Made by a program: the position numbers and the translations under genes | Part shown: in pieces, positions 15,428-23,781 of the stretch | How positions within the stretch are numbered: position 1 is the stretch's first letter | Layout: each line of letters starts with the position of its first letter | Assembly (NCBI GenBank): GCA_903870955.1 | Contig: CAIQEX010000225.1 | Span: 1-29,082 of the forward strand | Origin: an uncultured beta proteobacterium | Lineage (GTDB): Bacteria > Pseudomonadota > Gammaproteobacteria > Burkholderiales > Burkholderiaceae_C | Direction: 5' to 3' | DNA: 29,082 nt | Notes under the pieces: model-generated | The model's input: the letters and a program-made list of their open reading frames with translations, nothing else | Told to the model about the DNA's origin: nothing | The model's database searches: none

Positions 15428-16243
15428 ATGCCAAACACTGCCCAAACCCCTGTTCTGTTTATTTCGCATGGCGCGCCTACCTTTGCGCTTGAGCCTGGCA
15501 AGTTAGGTCCGCAATTGAAGGCCCTGGGTGCGCAACTGACGGGCGTGCGCGCCGTGCTGGTGGTCTCTCCCCACTGGCAAACCCGTGGCGTGGCGGTTTC
15601 CTCAACGGCTGCGCCCGAAACGATTTACGACTTCGGTGGCTTTGCGTCGGCCCTGTATGACCTGGAATACCCGGCAGCAGGTGCGCCGGAGATTGCCGAG
15701 CAGGTTGCCCGGCGATTGGCGGATGCGGGTTATGCCACCAGCCTGGACAAGTTCCGCGGTCTGGACCATGGTGCGTGGGTGCCGCTGTTTCACTTGCTGC
15801 CCGAGGCAAATATTCCCGTGTTCCAGGTCTCCATGCCCTATGACCTGAACACGGAACAGGCGGTGCAACTCGGCCGCGCGCTGGCACCACTGCGTGCCCA
15901 GGGCGTCCTCATCGTGGCATCCGGAAGCATGACGCACAACCTGGGCGAGTTTCGCCGTGGTGTAGCAGCAGGCGACCACTACGCGCAGGAGTTTTCCACC
16001 TGGGTGCGCACCGCGGTGCTGGCCAATGCCGTGCAGCCCGTCATCCGCTACCGCAGCGAAGCACCGCATGCCGAGCGCGCCCATCCGACCGAGGAACACT
16101 TTCTGCCATTGCTGGTAGCCATGGGCGCGCAAGTAGAAGGCGACGCCGCGCAGTGGCTTGATGGCGGCATCGAGCATGGCATGCTGTCGATGGACTCCTT
16201 TGTCTGGGGTATGACGCCGACAGCTTCTTCTGCAGCACATTGA
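15428..16243 (+). CDS. DODA-type (YgiD-like) class III extradiol ring-cleavage dioxygenase
   Basis: A 271-aa metalloenzyme of the class III extradiol dioxygenase superfamily, DODA/YgiD branch. The expected metal and catalytic histidines are present: His14 in LFISHGAPTF, His49 in VVSPHW, His114 in GLDHGAWVPL and His170 in SGSMTHNLG. The C-terminal motif EHGMLSMDSFVWG is also typical. E. coli YgiD opens the ring of DOPA; the true substrate of most bacterial members is unknown. ATG 15428 removes ten residues of the longer frame starting at 15398 and matches the family N-terminus. It is divergent from a LysR regulator and followed after 20 bases by an esterase gene, probably in one operon. Confidence 0.9.
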   Translation: MPNTAQTPVLFISHGAPTFALEPGKLGPQLKALGAQLTGVRAVLVVSPHWQTRGVAVSSTAAPETIYDFGGFASALYDLEYPAAGAPEIAEQVARRLADAGYATSLDKFRGLDHGAWVPLFHLLPEANIPVFQVSMPYDLNTEQAVQLGRALAPLRAQGVLIVASGSMTHNLGEFRRGVAAGDHYAQEFSTWVRTAVLANAVQPVIRYRSEAPHAERAHPTEEHFLPLLVAMGAQVEGDAAQWLDGGIEHGMLSMDSFVWGMTPTASSAAH

Positions 16244-16263
16244 ATCGCGAGAAGATACCCTCC

Positions 16264-16944
16264 ATGAACACCACAAATTACGCTTTGAGCGAGCTGCAGA
16301 CCGACGGCGCCTCACACCTCAGCTATCGGCTGCGCCAACCCGCGCCGGCAAAACCCACCAAGCTGCTGGTGCTGCTGCACGGGGTCGGTGGCAATGAGAC
16401 CAACCTGCTGAATCTGGCCGATGGCATCGATCCCGACACCCTGGTGGTGCTGGGACGTGGCCCGTTGTCATTGGGTGGCCCACAGTTCGCCTGGTTCCGC
16501 GTGAGTTTCACCGCAAATGGTCCGCAAATCTCTCCGGAAGAAGCGGAGCGCAGCCGCACGCTGTTGATCACCTTGCTGCAACAACTGCAACAACAGCACG
16601 GCATTGCGCCCGAGAACACGGTCATTGCCGGCTTCAGCCAGGGCGGCATCATGAGCGCCAGCGTAGGCTTGTCCTCACCCGAAAGTGTGCGTGGCTTTGG
16701 CCTGTTGTCGGGCCGCATATTGCCCGAACTGGAACCCGTCATCGCCAGCAAAGAACGACTGTCTGCGCTCAAAGTGTTTCTCAGCCATGGCGAGCAGGAC
16801 AACACGTTGCCGGTGCATTGGGCCCATCGCTCGGACGCACTGCTGACCCAATTGGACATACAGCACAGCTTGCAGCTCTACAACATGGACCACGGCATCA
16901 GCGCCGGGATGCAGGCAGACTTTGTAAAGTGGTTGGAAGCCTGA
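16264..16944 (+). CDS. Phospholipase/carboxylesterase family alpha/beta hydrolase
   Basis: A 226-aa cytoplasmic alpha/beta hydrolase of the phospholipase/carboxylesterase (YpfH/EstB-like) family. The oxyanion segment LLVLLHGVGGNETNLL precedes the nucleophile elbow GFSQGGIM (Ser125), with Asp179 in HGEQDNTLPV and His210 in MDHGIS completing the triad. Length is normal. The start ATG 16264 gives MNTTNYALSELQ; a frame from 16240 overlaps the previous stop and is less likely. It follows the dioxygenase by 20 bases, suggesting shared transcription, perhaps to hydrolyse an ester related to the aromatic substrate. That link is inference; the enzyme may simply be a general esterase. Confidence 0.9.
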   Translation: MNTTNYALSELQTDGASHLSYRLRQPAPAKPTKLLVLLHGVGGNETNLLNLADGIDPDTLVVLGRGPLSLGGPQFAWFRVSFTANGPQISPEEAERSRTLLITLLQQLQQQHGIAPENTVIAGFSQGGIMSASVGLSSPESVRGFGLLSGRILPELEPVIASKERLSALKVFLSHGEQDNTLPVHWAHRSDALLTQLDIQHSLQLYNMDHGISAGMQADFVKWLEA

Positions 16945-17027
16945 ATAGAAAGTAGAAGGTCCACCCTCTCAACACCCAGTTGGACCTCCCAACCCTGACT
17001 CATCCCGGCGCGCAGTTCTAGCTGCGA

Positions 17028-17780
17028 TCAGCTAAAGCGCCTGAGCGCGCTATTGCGCCGGTCTTCGACCTTGGCGGCCTCAATCATGCTTTGGCGCACA
17101 AAGTCAATGTGCTCACGCGAGGTCTGCATCGCGGCGTCGGGTTCGTGCTTGCGCACCGTTTCCCATATCGCTTTGTGTTGCGCGCGCAGCTGACTCCATT
17201 GTTTGGAGTTGGCACGCAGGTGCACTAAGTTATCTGAGACGTGGCCATGAATCACGCGCATCAGGCTGGCCCAAAGGTGTCCGATCAAGCTGTTGTGTGA
17301 GGCGTCGGCAATGGCTTGGTGAAAGGCCACATCGGTTTCAATGCACGCCGCCATGTCATCGCTTTCGTAGGCCTTTTCCAGTGCAGCATAGGCAGCGTCG
17401 ATGCTGGCCAGGTCGACATCCGTGGCGCGTTCAGCTGCCAGTTTGGCGGCCTCCCCTTCCAGCATGTGCCGAAACTCCAGCATGTCGGTTTGCAACAGCG
17501 GATGCGCTTGCAGCATGTCTTGCCAAGGATCAGAGAAACTGGCTTGAAGCCGGTCGGTCACCACGGTACCGCCACCGTGTTTGGTTTCCAGCAGTCCTTT
17601 GTGCACCAACTTTTGAATCGCCTCGCGCAAGCTCGGGCGCGAAATATTCAATTCCAACGCCAAAGCGCGCTCGGATGGCAGGCGATCCCCGGCTTTCAGC
17701 GAGCCCTCCAGGATGCGCTGCTCCAGGTCGCGGGCAACGATATCTGCAATGCGATTCAAGGCGGGTCGTACGGAGTTCAT
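17028..17780 (-). CDS. lldR: GntR/FadR-family regulator of lactate utilisation (LldR/LutR type)
   Basis: A 250-aa FadR-subfamily regulator. A winged helix-turn-helix (IVARDLEQRILEGSLKAGDR, LPSERALALELNISRPSLRE, then ETKHGGGTVV) is joined to an FCD domain (LEFRHMLEGEAAKLAAERA, the Asp/His pair in ETDVAFHQAIADAS, and His residues in SLMRVIHGHV and TSREHIDFV). Its divergent position from the lut genes and the TGGT-N3-ACCA sites in the shared intergenic region match the LldR regulon: repression relieved by lactate. One operator lies 14 bases upstream of its own start, so it probably autoregulates. A TAGCTG-CGAT-CAGCTA inverted repeat overlaps its stop, without a T-run. Confidence 0.88.
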   Translation of the reverse strand: MNSVRPALNRIADIVARDLEQRILEGSLKAGDRLPSERALALELNISRPSLREAIQKLVHKGLLETKHGGGTVVTDRLQASFSDPWQDMLQAHPLLQTDMLEFRHMLEGEAAKLAAERATDVDLASIDAAYAALEKAYESDDMAACIETDVAFHQAIADASHNSLIGHLWASLMRVIHGHVSDNLVHLRANSKQWSQLRAQHKAIWETVRKHEPDAAMQTSREHIDFVRQSMIEAAKVEDRRNSALRRFS

Positions 17781-17793
17781 AGTGTTGAATTAT

Positions 17794-17804
17794 TGGTATG
17801 ACCA
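17794..17804. promoter_or_regulatory. LldR-type operator O1 (TGGTATGACCA)
   Basis: A perfect TGGT-N3-ACCA dyad, the core recognised by LldR-class FadR regulators. It is about 100 bp upstream of the predicted lutA transcription start and overlaps the probable promoter of lldR. Confidence 0.65.
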
Positions 17805-17858
17805 GTTTAGCATTTTGTAAATTCCCTATTTTTTTCACGCCTATTGAGCCAAATTCAA

Positions 17859-17888
17859 TTGACAAGCATTCGAATAGAACAGTACATT
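17859..17888 (+). promoter_or_regulatory. Predicted sigma70 promoter of the lactate operon
   Basis: TTGACA (17859-17864), 18-bp spacer, TACATT (17883-17888). The -35 is perfect. The predicted transcription start is near 17895, leaving a leader of about 50 bases before lutA. Confidence 0.6.
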
Positions 17889-17900
17889 GCGTCACCTGAT

Positions 17901-17911
17901 TGGTAATACCA
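17901..17911. promoter_or_regulatory. LldR-type operator O2 (TGGTAATACCA)
   Basis: A second perfect TGGT-N3-ACCA dyad located just downstream of the predicted transcription start, where bound repressor would block RNA polymerase. It is 107 bp from O1, close to a whole number of helical turns, compatible with looping as described for E. coli lld. Confidence 0.65.
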
Positions 17912-17946
17912 CTTTACCACTTGTAAAAATAACGAGGAGAATGGAC

Positions 17947-18792
17947 ATGGATACGCACGCCACAGCCACCAGCCTGGCGACAGGCCCAGCGACACGCCAG
18001 TACCCGGCAAAGCCGACTGACGTCTACCTTTTTTCCACCTGTTTGGTGGATCAGTTCAGCCCCCAGGCCGGGCTGGACACGGTGCGCCTGCTGGAGCGCG
18101 AAGGCATTCGCGTGCACTACCTGGAGGAACAAACATGCTGCGGCCAACCCGCCCACAGCAGCGGCTACCCCGATGAGGCACGCCGCGTGGCGCTGCACCA
18201 GCTCAACCTGTTTACCGAAGACTGGCCAGTGGTTGTGCCCTCCGGCTCCTGCGGCGGCATGATACGCACGCACTACCCGCATTTGTTTGCCAAGGATCCA
18301 GAGTTGCACGCCAAGGCCGTGGCACTTTCAGAACGCCTCTTTGAACTGACCGAGTTTCTGGTGCACGTGGTGAACTTCCACCACGAAGACTTAGGCGAAC
18401 CACGCAGCGTGGCCTTGCATACCTCTTGCCACGCGCGCCGCCAGATGGGCTCGCACGAGACCAGCGTGGCGCTGTTGGACACCTTGGCAAACGTCCAAGT
18501 GGAAGTGCATGCCCGGGTCGAAGAGTGCTGTGGTTTTGGCGGCACCTTCGCCATGCTGTATTCGGATATTTCGGAAGCCATCGTGACCGAGAAAGTTGCC
18601 GCCATCAAGGACACTGGCGTGGGCTGCGTGGTCAGCGCCGATTGCGGCTGCCTGCTTAATATCACCGGTCGCGCCGCCAAACAGGATGAGCTGGCAGGAC
18701 GCAAGGAACCGTCGCTGAACGGGGAGCACATTGCCAGCTTCTTATGGGAGCGCACCAACGCTACAAAAACCACCAAGGCAGAAGCAGCATGA
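17947..18792 (+). CDS. lutA: L-lactate dehydrogenase complex subunit LutA/LldE (Fe-S, CCG domains)
   Basis: A 281-aa cytoplasmic Fe-S protein, one of three subunits (LutABC = LldEFG) that oxidise L-lactate to pyruvate. Two cysteine-rich CCG modules are visible: TCCGQPAHSSGY (Cys64-65) with PSGSCGGMIR, then HTSCHARRQMGSHE with VEECCGFGGTFA. A late DCGCLLNI follows. An N-terminal tail of about 20 residues is extra compared with many members. The start is ATG 17947, seven bases after GAGGAG; ATG 17941 abuts the SD and is less likely. The stop overlaps lutC (ATGA). First gene of the lactate operon under the LldR-controlled promoter. Confidence 0.93.
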   Translation: MDTHATATSLATGPATRQYPAKPTDVYLFSTCLVDQFSPQAGLDTVRLLEREGIRVHYLEEQTCCGQPAHSSGYPDEARRVALHQLNLFTEDWPVVVPSGSCGGMIRTHYPHLFAKDPELHAKAVALSERLFELTEFLVHVVNFHHEDLGEPRSVALHTSCHARRQMGSHETSVALLDTLANVQVEVHARVEECCGFGGTFAMLYSDISEAIVTEKVAAIKDTGVGCVVSADCGCLLNITGRAAKQDELAGRKEPSLNGEHIASFLWERTNATKTTKAEAA

Positions 18793-19475
18793 GCGCGCGC
18801 GAAGCCATCTTCGGCAAGCTGCGTGCTGCAGCCGTTGCCGACGCACCCGCTCTGCCAGACGTGGCGGCGTGGTTTGCCGCCCGGCGCAGAACCGAAAGCA
18901 CGACCGAGCGTGCCACTCGCCTGCGCAACGCGCTGGAGGCCGTACATACGGAAGTGCATACGGTCACGCGCAGCAACTGGACCACCACGCTGCTACATCT
19001 TTGTGCCCAAAAACAATTGCAAAGTCTGCTGATTGGACGGGACACGCCCCACGGGACTGCCTTGCAGGCATGCGGTTCGCAATCGCTCAACATCCTGCGC
19101 TACGAGCAACCCATTGCCACATGGCAAGACTTGCTGTTTGACGGTGTGGATGCCTCGCTGACGCTAGCCAAAAGTGCCATCGCAGAAACCGGCAGCCTGA
19201 TTTTGTGGCCGACACCGGAGGAACCACGGCTGATGTCCCTGGTGCCCTCGGTTCATTTTGTGCTGCTGGACGAAGCCAATGTTCACGCCGACTTCCATCA
19301 GGCCATGACAGCAGAAGGCTGGACCCAAGGCATGCCAACCAACGCGCTACTCATCAGTGGCCCAAGCAAGACCGCCGACATCCAGCAAACCCTGGCATAT
19401 GGTGCGCACGGCCCCAAGGAATTGGTGCTGCTGCTGATTCAGGCAGGTGGCTTTAAAGAAGGCGGTGTGGCATGA
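18789..19475 (+). CDS. lutC: L-lactate dehydrogenase complex subunit LutC/LldG
   Basis: A 228-aa LUD-domain protein. It opens MSAREAIFGKLRAA and has the family signatures AIAETGSLILWPTPEEPRL, LVPSVHFVLL and SGPSKTADIQQTL followed by AYGAHGPKEL. LutC is required for L-lactate oxidation together with LutA and LutB, though its exact chemical role is not settled. The gene order here is A-C-B rather than the Bacillus A-B-C. ATG 18789 overlaps the lutA stop, and its own stop overlaps the lutB start, both as ATGA, so all three are translationally coupled in fixed stoichiometry. Confidence 0.92.
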   Translation: MSAREAIFGKLRAAAVADAPALPDVAAWFAARRRTESTTERATRLRNALEAVHTEVHTVTRSNWTTTLLHLCAQKQLQSLLIGRDTPHGTALQACGSQSLNILRYEQPIATWQDLLFDGVDASLTLAKSAIAETGSLILWPTPEEPRLMSLVPSVHFVLLDEANVHADFHQAMTAEGWTQGMPTNALLISGPSKTADIQQTLAYGAHGPKELVLLLIQAGGFKEGGVA

Positions 19476-20911
19476 ACAACAAGGTCATCCCCATTCATCC
19501 GCGTGAGGACTTCAAGGCACGTAGCCGCAGCGTACTCAACGACCCGGCACAACGCAAAAATTTTCGCGGTGCCATGGACTATCTGCAAAGCAAGCGCAAG
19601 TCCCAATTTGCCGACGACAGCGAATTGCAGGGCCTGCGCAATTTGGGTGAAGCGATTCGCAAATACAGCCTCGCAAACCTGCCGCGCCTGTTGGAACAAC
19701 TTGAAGCCAACTGCCAAGCGCGCGGTGTGCAGGTGCACTGGGCGCAGAACGCGGATGACGCCAATGCCATCGCGCTAACCATCGCGCAAAAAGCCCAAGC
19801 CAAACGCATCATCAAGGGCAAGTCCATGGTGAGTGAAGAGGTGGGCTTCAACCACGCCATGGAGGCCGCCGGCATCGAGGCCTTTGAGTCCGACATGGGC
19901 GAGTACATCGTGCAGTTGGCGGGTGAAACGCCCTCGCACATCATCATGCCGGCCATCCACAAAACCAAGCAGGAAATCGCCACCCTGTTTGCCAAGGAAG
20001 TGCCCGGTGTGCGCTACACAGAAGACGTGGACGCACTCATCGCCATCGGCCGGCGCGTGTTGCGGCGCAAATTCGCCGAAGCCGATATCGGCCTCTCCGG
20101 TGTCAACTTTGCCGTTGCCGAAACCGGCAGCTTGTGCCTGGTGGAAAACGAAGGCAATGGCCGCATGTGCACCACGGTGCCGCGCATTCACATCGCCATC
20201 ACGGGCATCGAAAAAGTGGTGGAGAAGCTCGAGCACGTAGCACCCCTGGTGAGCCTGCTGACGCGCTCGGCCACGGGCCAGCCCATCACCACCTACGTCA
20301 ACCTGATCAGCGGGCCGCGCCGCGCCGGTGAACTTGACGGCCCGGATGAGATGCACCTGATCCTGCTGGACAACGGCCGCACCCAGGCCTATGCCGATGA
20401 AGAACTGCGCGCCACGCTGCAGTGCATTCGCTGCGGCGCCTGCATGAACCATTGCCCGGTGTATGCGCGCATTGGCGGTCACGCCTACGGCACCACCTAT
20501 CCCGGCCCGATTGGCGCCATCATTTCACCGCACATGCTGGGGCTGGAGTCGACCTATCCGCTGGCCTTCGCCTCCACCCTATGCGGCGCCTGTGCCGAAG
20601 TCTGTCCGGTGAAGATTCCGATCCCCGACATCCTGGTGCGTCTGCGCAATGAAGCCCAGGCGAAACCAGACACCGAAGATGCCAGCTTGCGTGGAAGCGG
20701 CGCGGCGCGTACAGTGACCACAGCAGCGGTGTGGAGTATGTGGTCGCAAATCTACAGCCGCTCTGGCATGTATCGCCTGGCTTCCTGGTTTATGAGCCGG
20801 GGGCGTTCCATGTCTCCATCGGAGCAGGGTGCCTGGACGCAAAGCCGTACGCCACTGGTTCCTGCTGCAAAGCGTTTGCGCGACTTATTAAAAGAAGAGA
20901 ACAAGAAATGA
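19472..20911 (+). CDS. lutB: L-lactate dehydrogenase complex subunit LutB/LldF (ferredoxin-type)
   Basis: A 479-aa Fe-S protein with an N-terminal LUD domain (KSMVSEEVGFNHAMEAAGIE, ESDMGEYIVQLAGETPSHI, VAETGSLCLVENEGNGRM). A two-cluster ferredoxin region follows: IRCGACMNHCPVYARIGGHAYG encoded near 20422-20490 and LCGACAEVCPVKIPI near 20578-20620. The C-terminal part (WSQIYSRSGMYRLASWF, RLRDLLKEENKK) matches the LutB family. It carries electrons from lactate oxidation toward the respiratory chain. The start overlaps lutC and the end overlaps the D-lactate dehydrogenase gene, each as ATGA, so L- and D-lactate enzymes are co-translated. Confidence 0.94.
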   Translation: MNNKVIPIHPREDFKARSRSVLNDPAQRKNFRGAMDYLQSKRKSQFADDSELQGLRNLGEAIRKYSLANLPRLLEQLEANCQARGVQVHWAQNADDANAIALTIAQKAQAKRIIKGKSMVSEEVGFNHAMEAAGIEAFESDMGEYIVQLAGETPSHIIMPAIHKTKQEIATLFAKEVPGVRYTEDVDALIAIGRRVLRRKFAEADIGLSGVNFAVAETGSLCLVENEGNGRMCTTVPRIHIAITGIEKVVEKLEHVAPLVSLLTRSATGQPITTYVNLISGPRRAGELDGPDEMHLILLDNGRTQAYADEELRATLQCIRCGACMNHCPVYARIGGHAYGTTYPGPIGAIISPHMLGLESTYPLAFASTLCGACAEVCPVKIPIPDILVRLRNEAQAKPDTEDASLRGSGAARTVTTAAVWSMWSQIYSRSGMYRLASWFMSRGRSMSPSEQGAWTQSRTPLVPAAKRLRDLLKEENKK

Positions 20912-23694
20912 GCCCACTCATCACCGCCCTCGGCGCAGCGTTGCCTGCGCGCCAAGTTGTATTCGACGATTTACGCCGCCTGGCCTACGGCACAGACGCA
21001 AGCTTCTACCGCCTGACGCCCGAGGTCATTGCGATCGTGGAAAACGAGGCCGAGGTGCAGGCCGTACTGGCGATCGCCCACGCGCATCAACGCCCGGTCA
21101 CGATTCGCGCCGCTGGCACCAGCCTGTCAGGCCAGGCCGTCACCGATGGCGTGCTGATGCTGATTGGCGAAGGCTTTGCAACCTGTGAGATCGCACCCGA
21201 CGCAGCCAGCGTGCGACTTGGCCCGGGCATCATCGGCGGTGAAGTCAACTTCCGTCTGGCCCCCCTGGGCCGCAAGATCGGGCCGGATCCGGCTTCGATT
21301 AACGCGTGCAAGATCGGTGGCATTGCCGCCAACAACGCCTCTGGCATGTGCTGCGGCACGGCACAGAACAGTTACCGCACATTGCAGGGCATGCGCGTCC
21401 TGCTGGCAGATGGCAGCGTGCTGGATACGCAGGATGGCAGCAGCATTGAGGCCTTTCGAAAAAGCCACCACGCCTTGCTGAGTGAACTGCAGTTGATAGG
21501 TGAACAGACCCGAGCCGACAACGAACTGTCTGAGCGCATTCGACATAAATACAAAATCAAAAACACCACTGGCTACAGCCTGAATGCACTGATCGACTTT
21601 ATCGATCCGATCCACATCCTGTCGCACCTGATGATCGGCTCGGAAGGCACGCTGGGTTTTATTTCCAGCATCACTTTCGAGACTGTGGCCGAAGACCCGT
21701 TCAAGGCCAGTGCGCTGGTGTTCTTCCCCACCATCGCCAGCGCCTGCGACGCGGTGATTCAACTCAAACCGAAGCCCGTAGCCGCTGTGGAATTGCTGGA
21801 TCGCCCTGCCCTGCGCTCGGTGGAAACCAAGCCTGGTCTGCCCGCAGTCATTCAGACGCTGGGTGCCGACGCCGCCGCCCTGCTGATTGAAGTGCGCGCC
21901 GAAACCGCCATTGCGCTGCAGCTCAAGATGGACGCCGTGCTGTCCGCTCTGCACGGCATTGAAACGGTAGAGCCTCCGCAATTCTCCACCGACAGCGCCA
22001 CCTGCGAGATGTACTGGAAGGTGCGCAAGGGAACCTTCCCCTCGGTGGGCGCCATGCGCAAAGCCGGCACCACCGTCATCATCGAAGACGTGGCCTTCCC
22101 AATCGAATCCCTGGCCACCGCAACTCTGGATTTGCAGGCACTGTTCCTGAAGCATGGCTACAGTGAAGCCATCATCTTCGGCCACGCGCTGGAGGGCAAT
22201 CTGCACTTCGTTTTCACGCAGGATTTTGGTGATGACGCCGAGGTGCAACGCTATGCACGCTTCATGGACGACGTCTGTGATCTGGTGGTCAAGAAATATG
22301 ACGGTTCACTCAAAGCGGAACATGGAACGGGCCGCAACATGGCGCCGTTTGTGGAGATGGAATGGGGCAAGCAGGCCACCGATCTGATGCGCCGCATCAA
22401 GGCATTGTTTGATCCCAAGGGTTTGTTGAATCCTGGCGTCATCCTCACCGATGACCCCGAGTCGCACCTGAAGAACCTGAAACCCATGCCAGCAGCGGAA
22501 CCCTTGGTGGACCGCTGCATTGAGTGCGGCTTTTGCGAACCCCTATGCCCTTCACACCGCCTGACGTTGTCGCCGCGCCAGCGCATTGTCAGCTGGCGTG
22601 AACTGTCGCGCCGCGCCGCCGCCCATGAAGACCCCGGCACAGTAGCCACCGACTTCGCCTACTTTGGCCTGGACACCTGTGCCGGTTGCGGCATGTGTTC
22701 TACCGCCTGCCCGGTGGGCATTGATACCGGCGAACTGACGCGTTTGCTGCGTGGCCGTGGCTTGGGAAGCGCCAGCCATACGGTGGGTAAATTGGTGACC
22801 GAGAATTTTGGCAAGGTCGCGACGATGTCGCGCGTCGGCCTGAGCGTCGGCAATGTGGCATCCAAGGTCATCGGCGGCGAGCTACTCAACAAGCTCTCTG
22901 GCGGCGTATGGAAAAAGACCATGCCGCAGGCCGGCCGATCACCGCTGGCCCGCACCGCAACCGGCGACCCGGTGGTGTATTTCCCGACCTGTGGCGCGCG
23001 CATTTTTGGCGGCAACAACAGCAGTGAAGCGGGCCTGGCCGATGTCGTCATCGAATTGCTGATCCGCGCTGGCTACGCGCCGCGACTACCCGAAGGTTTT
23101 GACAAACTGTGCTGCGGCCTGATGCTGGCCAGCAAGGGTATGGCCGAAGAGGCCGACGCCATGTCCAACGCGCTGACCAGCGCGCTGCTGGCCGCCGCCG
23201 ACGATGGCCAGGGCGGCCTGTATCCGATCATTCTGGATGCCAGTTCGTGCTCGGCACGGATGCAAAAGCTGTTGGCGGGGCGCGTGCAAATTCTGGATTT
23301 CCATGAGTTCGCGGTTGACGCCTTGTTGCCGCGCCTGAACCACCGCATGCACAAAAAGCCTGGCCCGATTGCTCTGCACATCAATTGCAGCGCGCGGCGC
23401 ACCGGCACCCACGAGAAGTTGCGCACCTTGGTGGCCGCCTGTGCCGAAACTGTGGTGGAACCTGCAGGCGTAACGTGCTGCGGCTTTGCCGGGGACCGTG
23501 GCTTTGTCGTGCCCGAACTCAATGCGCACGCCTTGCGCAAGATCCACGCAGAGTTGCCCAGCAATTGCTGCGAAGGCGTTTCCACCAACCGCACCTGCGA
23601 GATCGGTCTGACCGAGGAAACCGGGCGGCCATACCGCTCAGTGGCTTATCTGCTCGAAGAGTGCAGCCGTGAGGAGGACGCCGCAGTTTGCTGA
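20908..23694 (+). CDS. dld-II: FAD/Fe-S D-lactate dehydrogenase, Dld-II type
   Basis: A 928-aa flavoprotein fused to Fe-S domains. Residues 1-520 form a PCMH-type FAD-binding oxidase: VTIRAAGTSLSGQAV, GGIAANNASGMCCG, GSEGTLGF, and HGTGRNMAPFVEMEWG with GLLNPGVIL near the domain end. A two-cluster ferredoxin part follows (CIECGFCEPLCPSHRL, CAGCGMCSTACPVGIDTGEL), then two CCG modules (KLCCGLMLASKG and TCCGFAGDRGF). This is the architecture of Shewanella Dld-II, which oxidises D-lactate to pyruvate and passes electrons to quinone. A frame running in from 20731 only shadows lutB; ATG 20908 overlaps its stop (ATGA). Glycolate or another D-2-hydroxyacid is the main alternative substrate, but lut and lctP neighbours favour lactate. 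Confidence 0.9.
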   Translation: MSPLITALGAALPARQVVFDDLRRLAYGTDASFYRLTPEVIAIVENEAEVQAVLAIAHAHQRPVTIRAAGTSLSGQAVTDGVLMLIGEGFATCEIAPDAASVRLGPGIIGGEVNFRLAPLGRKIGPDPASINACKIGGIAANNASGMCCGTAQNSYRTLQGMRVLLADGSVLDTQDGSSIEAFRKSHHALLSELQLIGEQTRADNELSERIRHKYKIKNTTGYSLNALIDFIDPIHILSHLMIGSEGTLGFISSITFETVAEDPFKASALVFFPTIASACDAVIQLKPKPVAAVELLDRPALRSVETKPGLPAVIQTLGADAAALLIEVRAETAIALQLKMDAVLSALHGIETVEPPQFSTDSATCEMYWKVRKGTFPSVGAMRKAGTTVIIEDVAFPIESLATATLDLQALFLKHGYSEAIIFGHALEGNLHFVFTQDFGDDAEVQRYARFMDDVCDLVVKKYDGSLKAEHGTGRNMAPFVEMEWGKQATDLMRRIKALFDPKGLLNPGVILTDDPESHLKNLKPMPAAEPLVDRCIECGFCEPLCPSHRLTLSPRQRIVSWRELSRRAAAHEDPGTVATDFAYFGLDTCAGCGMCSTACPVGIDTGELTRLLRGRGLGSASHTVGKLVTENFGKVATMSRVGLSVGNVASKVIGGELLNKLSGGVWKKTMPQAGRSPLARTATGDPVVYFPTCGARIFGGNNSSEAGLADVVIELLIRAGYAPRLPEGFDKLCCGLMLASKGMAEEADAMSNALTSALLAAADDGQGGLYPIILDASSCSARMQKLLAGRVQILDFHEFAVDALLPRLNHRMHKKPGPIALHINCSARRTGTHEKLRTLVAACAETVVEPAGVTCCGFAGDRGFVVPELNAHALRKIHAELPSNCCEGVSTNRTCEIGLTEETGRPYRSVAYLLEECSREEDAAVC

Positions 23695-23781
23695 ACATCC
23701 AACATAAAGACCTTACGCGCACCTAACCTTGCCCCCCTTTTTTCAACTTTTCAATTTTCAAATACCCATGAGGAGAATTCT

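Noticed and set aside
16956-16986. AGGTCCA ... TGGACCT inverted repeat after the esterase gene as a terminator
   Set aside because: The stem is 7 bp with a 17-base loop and no following T-run, so I cannot support a terminator call.
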